A DNA stretch of 5,108 bases from contig CAZDCD010000057.1 in the NCBI GenBank assembly GCA_964503885.1, positions 1 to 5,108 of the forward strand, given 5' to 3'. Source of the DNA: CAZDCD01 sp964503885. Lineage in GTDB: Bacteria; Bacteroidota; Bacteroidia; Bacteroidales; UBA10428. The position numbers and the translations under genes were made by a program. Under the pieces are notes generated by a model. It saw only the letters and a list, made by a program, of their open reading frames with translations, was not told where the DNA came from and ran no database searches. Below are positions 1 through 4,432 of this stretch, one piece after another (the stretch's first letter is position 1; the number at the start of each line of letters is the position of its first letter).

Positions 1-123
1 GGCCTAAAATGACCAGCTCCTGCTTCCAGAAGCATATTAGTATAGGCCCCATGCCATCCTTTCTGCTTTGCTTTCCATCGTCATTTGCAGCTTTATTTTT
101 TCACCAATTTTTCTTATGGGGTA

Positions 124-429
124 TTATATTGACCTCTTATATGTTCTTTCTTCTCCGGTTTCTTTATGGAACAATAATATTCGATTTTGTCCTAAGATCA
201 TTACACCAAAAGGATATATTGTCATTATGTTACCCATTACATACGGATCATGTGTTGAAGCAATAATTTGACCATCGGTTTCTTTCCCTTCATCATCTAT
301 AACTCTTTGGATTTCTGCCATCGGTAAGTCAGTCTTTCCGGGATTATAAGATTTAATGATTATTTGCTCCTTGGTTGCTTCAGCATTCCAGGTTCCGATT
401 GCTACTTTAAAATCGATTTTGTTTTCCAT
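124..429 (-). CDS. Hypothetical protein, 101 aa
   Basis: I do not recognise this protein family. The frame encodes 101 residues starting ATG (MENKIDFKVAIG) and ending TAA. The composition looks like a real soluble protein: alternating beta-like hydrophobic stretches (FKVAIGTW, EQIIIKSY), a charged middle (EIQRVIDDEGKET) and a hydrophobic strand-rich C-terminal third (YVMGNIMTIYPFGVMIL, then RILLFHKETGEE). No signal peptide or convincing membrane helix is seen. A TAnnTTTG-type -7 box lies about 27 nt upstream of the start, which supports this ATG and independent transcription. There is no Shine-Dalgarno sequence. The overlapping plus-strand frames over 9-271 are hydrophobic and Cys/Phe-rich, as expected of antisense shadows. 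It lies near the toxin-antitoxin operon but is separated from it by over 460 nt, so I infer no shared function. Confidence 0.6.
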   Translation of the reverse strand: MENKIDFKVAIGTWNAEATKEQIIIKSYNPGKTDLPMAEIQRVIDDEGKETDGQIIASTHDPYVMGNIMTIYPFGVMILGQNRILLFHKETGEERTYKRSI

Positions 430-455
430 CTCTTGTTATTTAATGTTATTATGTA

Positions 456-463
456 CAAAATTA
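456..463 (-). promoter_or_regulatory. Candidate Bacteroidota -7 box (TAATTTTG)
   Basis: Read on the minus strand this is TAATTTTG, an exact match to the Bacteroidota TAnnTTTG -7 element. It would place transcription start roughly 20 nt before the ATG at 429. The -33 partner is weak: the nearest TTG is about 25 nt upstream, rather than the usual 19-21. In AT-rich DNA an 8-mer with two free positions can occur by chance. Confidence 0.4.
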
Positions 464-563
464 CTTATACTAATTAACATGCGATTTGCAATAAAACAGG
501 GCTACCCTTAAACACCTGTTAAGCATCAAATCAAGCCGTGGGATGGGAAGTGTCAAGGTTCCC

Positions 564-581
564 GGTAAAAAGTTTTTTACC
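564..581. repeat. Short perfect hairpin, GGTAAAAA/TTTTTACC
   Basis: GGTAAAAA (564-571) is followed after 2 nt by its exact reverse complement TTTTTACC (574-581). It sits inside a larger nested symmetry: GTCAAG (552-557) with CTTGAC (632-637), and TTCCCGG (559-565) with CCGGGA (611-616). There is no neighbouring gene end on the plus strand for it to terminate. It could be a weak terminator, part of a structured transcript, or remnant mobile-element DNA. Confidence 0.4.
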
Positions 582-600
582 AATAAAATCAATTAAAATA

Positions 601-720
601 AAAAGTTTTGCCGGGACCCGGAGGGCCTGATCTTGACTGTGCGCTGGGGTGGCTTACCTTTGCCTGACAGGTTTTAAGGTTGACGGTTGGCAGGTGTGCC
701 GGGGGAGGGAAGGCGAGCGG
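601..720. other. GC-rich island in the non-coding gap
   Basis: By direct count, 74 of these 120 bases are G or C (62%), against 13 of 60 at 2281-2340 and 13 of 60 at 3721-3780. The stretch ends in a purine-rich G tract (701-720) that abuts the dif-like palindrome. I see no ORF of useful length. One plus-strand frame reads continuously after a stop near 660 into the palindrome, but I cannot assign it. The whole gap 430-892 has no gene I can support. What it holds is a promoter for the left gene, the hairpin at 564-581, this island, the 89-bp palindrome and a weak 5-bp hairpin (866-881). The composition suggests a different origin from the flanks. Confidence 0.5.
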
Positions 721-808
721 CTATTTACACATAATTGACATTATAGGACTGCAGGGATGCCCTGCGCAGAATGCCCAGTACTATAATGCCCAATTATGTT
801 AATATAGC
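720..808. repeat. 89-bp imperfect palindrome made of two inverted dif-like sites
   Basis: The left arm (720-751) runs GCTAT-TTACACATAATTG-ACATTATAGGACTG. The reverse complement of the right arm (777-808) reads GCTATATTAACATAATTGGGCATTATAGTACTG. The arms match over about 30 positions with few differences. Each arm resembles a Xer recombination site: ACATAA, then a 6-7 bp centre (TTGACA or TTGGGCA), then TTATAG. This follows the layout of Escherichia coli dif, which has ACATAA and TTATG flanking a 6-bp centre. Between the arms is a second hairpin, GCAGGG/CCCTGC (751-763). On a single strand the whole element would fold into one long stem presenting a dif-like duplex. Possible roles are a Xer-exploiting element attachment site, an integron attC-like site, or a dispersed intergenic repeat. 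Confidence 0.65.
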
Positions 809-892
809 TTAGGTCTTGTAAGGCCGCCGGGGCTGACCGGATTTTGCGATGGATAGCGGGATGGTAAAGCCGGGCAGCTTTGGGAGTGAAGG

Positions 893-1219
893 TTATTTCC
901 TTTTTACCTGTTTCAGGTTTTGAGGGTCCCTGCTGGTATGAAAAACATCGAGGATTATTATTGCTTTTTCAGTTACTTCATAAACAAGTTTATAACTCCA
1001 AATTACTTTAAACCGGTTGTCCCCCGGTTCATCTTTCAAGAATGGATCTTCAGCATATTTATGGGGCATAAACCCAAGACTTTTAGCTAAGTCCTTAATT
1101 TCATCCCTTACTTTTATGGCCTGGTCTGTGGATTCCCTGTTTTTAATGTAATTGTAGATCCTTCTGAGAGATACTTTTGCTTCATCATCCCAGATTACCT
1201 TGTAATTACGTTTTACCAT
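893..1219 (-). CDS. ParE/RelE-type toxin of a type II toxin-antitoxin system
   Basis: This 108-residue protein has the size and pattern of the ParE/RelE fold. Family members are small cytoplasmic toxins that poison DNA gyrase (ParE) or cleave mRNA on the ribosome (RelE). The N-terminal strand is YKVIWDDEA (6-14), followed by a helical pair (about 15-50). The core strands are NRFKVIWSYKLVYEV (68-82) and KAIIILDVFH (85-94), ending in the HTSRDP motif (94-99) that is frequent in Bacteroidota members. The sequence does not decide between gyrase and mRNA as target. Its ATG overlaps the last codons of the antitoxin gene (ATGGTAA, 7 nt shared), so translation is probably coupled. It looks full length, with no missing segment. 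Confidence 0.88.
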   Translation of the reverse strand: MVKRNYKVIWDDEAKVSLRRIYNYIKNRESTDQAIKVRDEIKDLAKSLGFMPHKYAEDPFLKDEPGDNRFKVIWSYKLVYEVTEKAIIILDVFHTSRDPQNLKQVKRK

Positions 1220-1452
1220 TTTTCCATTTCTTTCTCTAAGTCCTCTTGCGTTGTGTAATAACCAGCCTTAACACGTTCTTTCGCATTTCTTATCCTGGTT
1301 TTGTAAGTCTCAACATCCATAGGAGGGCCAGGAAGGGTAAAATCTTCTTCGCTCTTATAATTGGTCGCGATTGCATGGACAAGCCTTAAAAAACGCTCGT
1401 CCCCTTTATCTATATACTTATGGAGCTCTTTCCTAATTTGTGACGTATTCAT
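1213..1452 (-). CDS. Antitoxin partner of the ParE/RelE-type toxin
   Basis: The product is 79 residues from the preferred start: MNTSQIRKELHKYIDKGDE, a middle helix (FLRLVHAIATNY) and a C-terminal tail ending TTQEDLEKEMEKW. This is the usual layout of small Bacteroidota antitoxins: an N-terminal helical dimerisation or DNA-binding part and an acidic or charged tail that wraps the toxin. It should neutralise the downstream toxin and autorepress the operon (inference). The frame is open up to an ATG at 1575, giving 120 aa. I prefer 1452 because homologous antitoxins typically begin at the MNTSxIRK segment. The extra 41 residues are low-complexity, rich in Lys, Asn and Gln, and a -7 box lies inside them. 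Another ATG at 1467 is possible. The gene overlaps the toxin gene by 7 nt. Confidence 0.8.
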   Translation of the reverse strand: MNTSQIRKELHKYIDKGDERFLRLVHAIATNYKSEEDFTLPGPPMDVETYKTRIRNAKERVKAGYYTTQEDLEKEMEKW

Positions 1453-1475
1453 AATTTCAGTAATCATTGTTTCTA

Positions 1476-1483
1476 CAAATTTA
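1476..1483 (-). promoter_or_regulatory. Candidate -7 box of the toxin-antitoxin operon
   Basis: On the minus strand this reads TAAATTTG, matching TAnnTTTG. Transcription would begin around 1469, about 17 nt before the preferred antitoxin ATG at 1452. That start point would leave the longer 1575 reading untranslated. No TTG-type -33 box is visible at the expected distance, so the call is tentative. Confidence 0.4.
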
Positions 1484-1603
1484 ATGTTTTTTACTGGTTG
1501 TTTGTTTTGTTTCGAAGATATGTTTTCAGGTTGTTTGTAATGTTCTTCCGTGTTGTTTAGCCTGTACTTTCCCATGTTTGAAGCCGCAGTTTGCGACCTC
1601 AGG

Positions 1604-1768
1604 TCATTTCAGAGGATGGTATTTATACACATCACCTTTCAGCCCTTTCAGGTTAATTAACTGGTATCTTTCGGTTGTGCTTACATATCGGTGACCGGCT
1701 TTATATTGAACGATAGGCACAATTTCATTTTTGAGCCAACATATCATGAAGGTATAATTTAAATGAAA
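1604..1768 (-). pseudogene. C-terminal fossil of a tyrosine recombinase/integrase
   Basis: A minus-strand frame with no usable start of its own encodes about 55 residues ending TGA. It carries the C-terminal catalytic signature of Bacteroidota tyrosine recombinases: WLKNEIVPIVQYKAGHRYVS, then TTERYQL, then NLKGLKGDVYKYHP at the end. The box histidine (in AGHRY) is followed 9 residues later by the presumed nucleophile tyrosine (in TTERY), the usual spacing. The catalytic domain upstream, including the first Arg and the HxxR box, is missing. An in-frame TGA lies at 1769-1771, and the ORF6N gene begins its 3' end at 1787. It is therefore a broken remnant. An internal ATG at 1747 would give 47 aa, which could not be an active recombinase. 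I am confident about the family and less so about how far the remnant extends. Confidence 0.75.
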
Positions 1769-1786
1769 TCAAAATGATCAGAATAT

Positions 1787-2140
1787 TTAAAAATCTTTCG
1801 CAAGAAGATCAAAAACCGAAAAGCCACATTTATTTATAATGCTTACAGTATATTCTATTAACTGTATGCTGACCTGGTTTGCCCTTTTACTGTGCACCAG
1901 GCCTGCGAGCATCATCAGGCCGGCATATGTGAATGCATATCCGTTATCCGGCATTTTTATAATAAAATCAGGAGGAAATCGTGCCGGATTTTTTATTACA
2001 AGCTTATGTAAAGCACGAAGGCTGATATCATACATTTCAGCGGCATGAAAGTCTCTAAGGTATGTGACGTCATTAATGACCACGCTGTTTTCCTGCAAAA
2101 AGCTTTCAACGGCCAGAATTGTGGTAAAATTATTCTCCAT
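1787..2140 (-). CDS. Short ORF6N-domain protein
   Basis: The protein has 117 residues. Residues 9-100 follow the ORF6N pattern: an N-terminal strand pair (ENSVVINDVTYLRDFHAAEMYDIS), a helix (LRALHKLVIKN), the hallmark RFPPDFIIKM (54-63), then YAFTYAGLMMLAGLVHSKRANQVS (68-91). The usual family form is RFPxDFxFxL followed by YAFTexGvaMLs. ORF6N is a DNA-binding-type domain first noted in phage proteins and common near mobile elements and toxin modules. No biochemical role can be read from the sequence. The N-terminal LD-x-DLAxLYxV segment is degenerate here (YLRDFHAAEMYDIS), and the linker between the two signature blocks is short. Most family members also carry a C-terminal extension that is absent here. 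The start is unambiguous, with no closer ATG. The putative insertion-sequence end lies about 38 bp upstream and may have replaced part of its promoter. Confidence 0.72.
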   Translation of the reverse strand: MENNFTTILAVESFLQENSVVINDVTYLRDFHAAEMYDISLRALHKLVIKNPARFPPDFIIKMPDNGYAFTYAGLMMLAGLVHSKRANQVSIQLIEYTVSIINKCGFSVFDLLAKDF

Positions 2141-2178
2141 TCGGAAATGATTTGTTTAATTGAGGTAATTATTCAAAT

Positions 2179-2194
2179 ATGAGACAAAATAATT
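2179..2194 (+). repeat. Candidate left terminal inverted repeat of the insertion sequence
   Basis: This begins ATGAGAC and pairs with the complement at 3692-3707. It is preceded by AAT, the candidate target duplication. Confidence 0.4.
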
Positions 2195-2333
2195 CAGATA
2201 TCATAATAAAGTAATCTGTATGCAAGATACTTATTTTATCGTTTGTCACTAGAAAGTATTCAGATTACATTTCTTAAATTGCTTAATCAATATTAATTAA
2301 AGAACAGAGTTTTGTTTTTTTCAACTATAATTT

Positions 2334-3599
2334 ATGAAGCGATCATACCATACTGATATTATTCTTCAATACAAGTTAGGAATACTGCCCGGAGAAATAG
2401 AAAATCAAATTCCTTCAAGCACGCTTTGTAACTGGAAAAATCGGGATACAAGTCTTCTGTTTGGTCTGGATTTGTTAAGCACTTACGAAGACAATCTTCA
2501 AATGATAAGAGATTTTCTTTCTAAAGCGGCCCTTCTAAAGGCGGCAAAAGCACTCTATTATATATATTCTGCGTATGTGAAAATATTTAAGACTATAAAA
2601 AACAAAAAGAAGTTATTGCACGGGTCAGGAAAGATGGTAATTAAAACCATTGACATGGTTAAAAATACAATTGGACAAAATAAAGCTCTCAGGGCTTTTG
2701 GGATCACATACCAGCAATACTATGCATGGAAAAAGAAAACTGCGTGTAAGATTTCTCCCGGCAATTTATGCAGAAAGGTATATCACAATCAATTAACTAT
2801 TAAAGAGGTAGATATTATAAAGGAGTACCTGGCAGAGCCACAATATCGTCATTGGAATGTTACCCCGGTATTTTATCAGATTCTGCGGGATAAAGCAGCA
2901 TTTTTCAGCAGAACCACATTTTATAAGTATATAAATAAACTGAACCTGCAGCGATCAAGACCTGAAAAGAAAAAATATTCAATTGGTATCAGATCGGATA
3001 CCCCCAAACGGATCCTGCATATGGATGTAACCATTTACAAACCCTTGGATCATACCAGGGTTTATTTGTACTTTCTTGTTGATAACTTTTCACGTTTTAT
3101 TCTTAATTGGAAAGCGTCATTGGAATACTCGGCAAAAATTACATTTCAGAATATTTCAGAAGCTTATAATAAATATAACCTTGACAAAATCGGTCCCTAT
3201 ATCGAACTGATCTGTGATGGCGGTTCAGAGAATAAAGGGATGGTGGATGAGTATATCAACTGTCACGAAAGTAATATCCGAAAACTGGTTGCACAATGTG
3301 ACATTCTTTTTTCCAACAGTATGGTCGAAGCGGTGAATAAGAGAATGAAATATGATTTTCTTTTCACCACCAAATTGCTGAATATTGAACAAACCATCCA
3401 ATATCTAAAATGGGCTGTGGAACAATATAACAATAAACCACATTCAGCTTTGTATGGATTAACACCATTGGAAGTTTTTAATGGAGCCTGCCCCGATAAA
3501 GATATGTTCAAGGCCGCGATACACCATGCCGCTAAGAAAAGAAAAGTAATCAACATGAACCAGGTTTGTTTGAATTGCTTTGAGAGTAAACAGGTGTAA
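2334..3599 (+). CDS. DDE transposase/integrase-core protein (IS3-like)
   Basis: This 421-residue protein would catalyse transposition of the surrounding element. An N-terminal helix-turn-helix (about 1-45: TDIILQYKLGILPGEI, SSTLCNWKNRD) should recognise the ends. A second helical region with a YQQYYAWKKK motif follows, then residues 165-215 (HWNVTPVFYQILRDKAAFFS, TTFYKYINKLNLQRS), like the segment preceding the IS3 OrfB core. The retroviral-type catalytic domain starts near residue 225. The acidic triad is visible as D231 (HMDVT), D295 (ICDGGSEN) and E332 (MVEAVNKRMK), with 36 residues between the last two. The tail YNNKPHSALYGLTPLEVFNG (about 365-385) is typical. The frame is complete with no frameshift, unlike classical two-frame IS3 elements. 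No Shine-Dalgarno sequence precedes the ATG. I am confident of the family but not of the precise IS group. Confidence 0.88.
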   Translation: MKRSYHTDIILQYKLGILPGEIENQIPSSTLCNWKNRDTSLLFGLDLLSTYEDNLQMIRDFLSKAALLKAAKALYYIYSAYVKIFKTIKNKKKLLHGSGKMVIKTIDMVKNTIGQNKALRAFGITYQQYYAWKKKTACKISPGNLCRKVYHNQLTIKEVDIIKEYLAEPQYRHWNVTPVFYQILRDKAAFFSRTTFYKYINKLNLQRSRPEKKKYSIGIRSDTPKRILHMDVTIYKPLDHTRVYLYFLVDNFSRFILNWKASLEYSAKITFQNISEAYNKYNLDKIGPYIELICDGGSENKGMVDEYINCHESNIRKLVAQCDILFSNSMVEAVNKRMKYDFLFTTKLLNIEQTIQYLKWAVEQYNNKPHSALYGLTPLEVFNGACPDKDMFKAAIHHAAKKRKVINMNQVCLNCFESKQV

Positions 3600-3691
3600 A
3601 ACCAGACATAAGTTATAACAGGTTTTTGAATTATAATTTATTACCCAATTTGTCAATTTCATTATCCCTTTGCATAAAAATATTTTTACTC

Positions 3692-3707
3692 CAGTATTCA
3701 GTCTCAT
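3692..3707 (-). repeat. Candidate right terminal inverted repeat of the insertion sequence
   Basis: The reverse complement begins ATGAGAC and matches the left end at 12 of 16 positions. It is followed by AAT at 3708-3710. Between the transposase stop and this end are 108 nt of very AT-rich DNA with no other gene. Confidence 0.4.
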
Positions 3708-3759
3708 AATTTCTTCTATATTTTACTACAAATTTCTGAATCATTTATTTTCAATATTT

Positions 3760-3775
3760 TTCCCAATATTGGGAA
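3760..3775. promoter_or_regulatory. Perfect 16-bp palindrome TTCCCAATATTGGGAA, likely operator
   Basis: The site is fully self-complementary and lies about 12 bp before the remaining frame of an HTH-regulator remnant. A dyad of this kind suits the operator of an autoregulated, dimeric helix-turn-helix repressor, which I infer from its position. An alternative is a weak terminator facing right, because a T-rich run (3777-3785) follows. The stem would be only six base pairs with an ATAT loop, so the operator reading is preferred. Confidence 0.5.
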
Positions 3776-3787
3776 CTATTTTTTTAA

Positions 3788-3952
3788 TTATGCGGTGGAT
3801 TTTGCACAGCACAGAACACACTTAAGGATGCTGAACTGATAAAACAGTTTAAAGAAATTGAGACTCTTCCAGATAACGAAAAAACTACTATCCTTAAAGT
3901 GGTTAGTGCTTATATCCGTGATTTTAAAACCAGGCAGGCTTATGCACTATAA
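3788..3952 (+). pseudogene. C-terminal remnant of an XRE/HTH-type regulator
   Basis: The frame runs from just after a stop at 3785-3787 to TAA at 3950-3952. From about 3821 it encodes LKDAELIKQFKEIETLPDNE, then KTTILKVVSAYIRDFKTRQAYAL. This amphipathic helical segment (a D/E-L-L-x-x-F-x-x-I/E-L-P-x-x-D/E-K-x-x-I pattern, then a helix ending in KTRQAYA) is familiar as the C-terminal tail of Bacteroidota XRE-family helix-turn-helix regulators. The N-terminal DNA-binding domain is absent: the preceding codons (LCGGFCTAQNT) look unrelated, and the nearby ATG at 3790 is in another frame and stops after 11 codons. The most likely history is an internal deletion that kept the operator-like palindrome and the 3' end. 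The family assignment rests on pattern memory only. Confidence 0.6.
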
Positions 3953-3995
3953 AACAAAAAAGTCCAGGCGAACGCCTGAACTGGTTTTTGTTTTT
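3951..3995 (-). terminator. Rho-independent terminator of the Rhs-immunity operon
   Basis: A 9-bp stem (3961-3969 with 3974-3982, loop of 4) is flanked by AAAACAAAAA (3951-3960) and TTTTTGTTTT (3985-3994). Transcribed on the minus strand, the stem is AGUUCAGGC-GUUC-GCCUGGACU with one G-U wobble and no mismatch, followed by a U tract. On the plus strand the same position is a C-A mismatch, so the minus direction is the functional one. It lies about 40 nt past the immunity stop codon. The A tract also gives the plus strand a T-rich tail, so weak bidirectional use after the HTH remnant is possible. Confidence 0.85.
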
Positions 3996-4036
3996 CTTAC
4001 AGCCTTGGACTATTGACGGGTTTCTTACTTCTACGT

Positions 4037-4423
4037 TTATTTATAATGAGTAATTTTAATTACTTTACCGTCACTTTTTCTAATTTCCGCATATGGGGCT
4101 CCTCCAAAATCGGTATGAACAGTACCCGTTATAGACCAAATACTATCATTAATTAATTCTCCAACAAATGGTTTGTTTTCATAAATACTATTTCCATAAA
4201 TTGGAAGCCAAATTGCTTCAGCTATTTTAATTGCTGTTTCACTATTTGGTACATACCCGTCAGTTTTTGGATTACTCCTTTTAAAATTAATAGTATCCAT
4301 AGAAACGGAATCAGTTGAATTTACAGTAGATTTACTTTTATTGCAATAACTAAACAAGAATAGCATCATAAAAGAAATCATGAAAATTAGAGCCCTATTT
4401 TTTAAAAGATTTTGTGTCTTCAT
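4037..4423 (-). CDS. NTF2-fold immunity lipoprotein for the Rhs toxin
   Basis: The protein has 128 residues. An N-terminal hydrophobic segment (RALIFMISFMMLFLFSYC, 10-27) ends at Cys27, a probable lipoprotein signal. Tyr at -1 departs from the usual lipobox. A Ser/Thr-rich linker (28-56) follows, then the domain YVPNSETAIKIAEAIWLPIYG, KPFVGELINDSIWSITG, and GGAPYAEIRKSDGKVIKITH. This matches the pattern of the NTF2-fold immunity family found behind polymorphic toxins (AIKIAEAIW, NDSIW, GG...EI.K.DGKI). Its likely role is to bind and block the toxin tip of the Rhs protein encoded immediately upstream. The two genes lie 9 nt apart on one strand and share a terminator, so they form one operon. 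The signal implies action outside the cytoplasm. Confidence 0.82.
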   Translation of the reverse strand: MKTQNLLKNRALIFMISFMMLFLFSYCNKSKSTVNSTDSVSMDTINFKRSNPKTDGYVPNSETAIKIAEAIWLPIYGNSIYENKPFVGELINDSIWSITGTVHTDFGGAPYAEIRKSDGKVIKITHYK

Positions 4424-4432
4424 TATATTAAT

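Larger units (their letters stand above)
2179..3707 (+). mobile_element. Putative insertion sequence with DDE transposase
   Basis: The element is defined by the transposase plus candidate ends. The left end ATGAGACAAAATAATT (2179-2194) matches the reverse complement of the right end, ATGAGACTGAATACTG (3692-3707), at 12 of 16 positions, with the first seven identical. The bases just outside are AAT on both sides (2176-2178 and 3708-3710), which would fit a 3-bp target duplication as in the IS3 family. Both signals are short and the DNA is AT-rich, so the exact boundaries are uncertain. Total length would be 1529 bp, which suits a single 421-aa transposase gene. Related subterminal motifs (ATTCAGAT-type) lie at 2192, 2211 (inverted), 2258 and 3696. 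Confidence 0.5.

Noticed and set aside
1..100. Minus-strand open frame leaving the left edge (includes MGPILICFWKQELVILG)
   Set aside because: Only about 33 codons are visible, with no recognisable motif. It could be the start of a gene outside the window but cannot be supported.
9..271. Two overlapping plus-strand frames of 85 and 67 codons
   Set aside because: They lie antisense to the 124-429 gene, are rich in Phe, Leu and Cys with no domain pattern, and have no promoter or family resemblance.
495..520. AACAGG...CCTGTT inverted repeat
   Set aside because: A 6-bp stem with a 14-nt loop is expected by chance and has no gene context.
866..881. AAAGC...GCTTT hairpin as terminator of the toxin-antitoxin operon
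   Set aside because: The stem is only 5 bp with a 6-nt loop and no U tract on the minus strand. It is too weak to call.
1453..1575. N-terminal extension of the antitoxin to the ATG at 1575
   Set aside because: The composition is low-complexity, it contains a likely -7 box, and antitoxins of this type start at the MNTSxIRK segment.
1839..2048. Plus-strand 69-codon frame
   Set aside because: It is antisense to the ORF6N gene, whose RFPPDF and YAFT signatures are clear.
3263..3556. Minus-strand 97-codon frame
   Set aside because: It is antisense to the catalytic end of the transposase and has no family pattern.
2277..3655. Partial complementarity between 2277-2303 and 3629-3655 as alternative insertion-sequence ends
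   Set aside because: The matches are almost all A/T, the perfect run is short, and there is no matching duplication. The ATGAGAC pair is better supported.
3459..3707. Minus-strand 82-codon frame
   Set aside because: It overlaps the transposase 3' end and the AT-rich insertion-sequence tail. Its apparent start coincides with the candidate terminal repeat and it has no domain resemblance.
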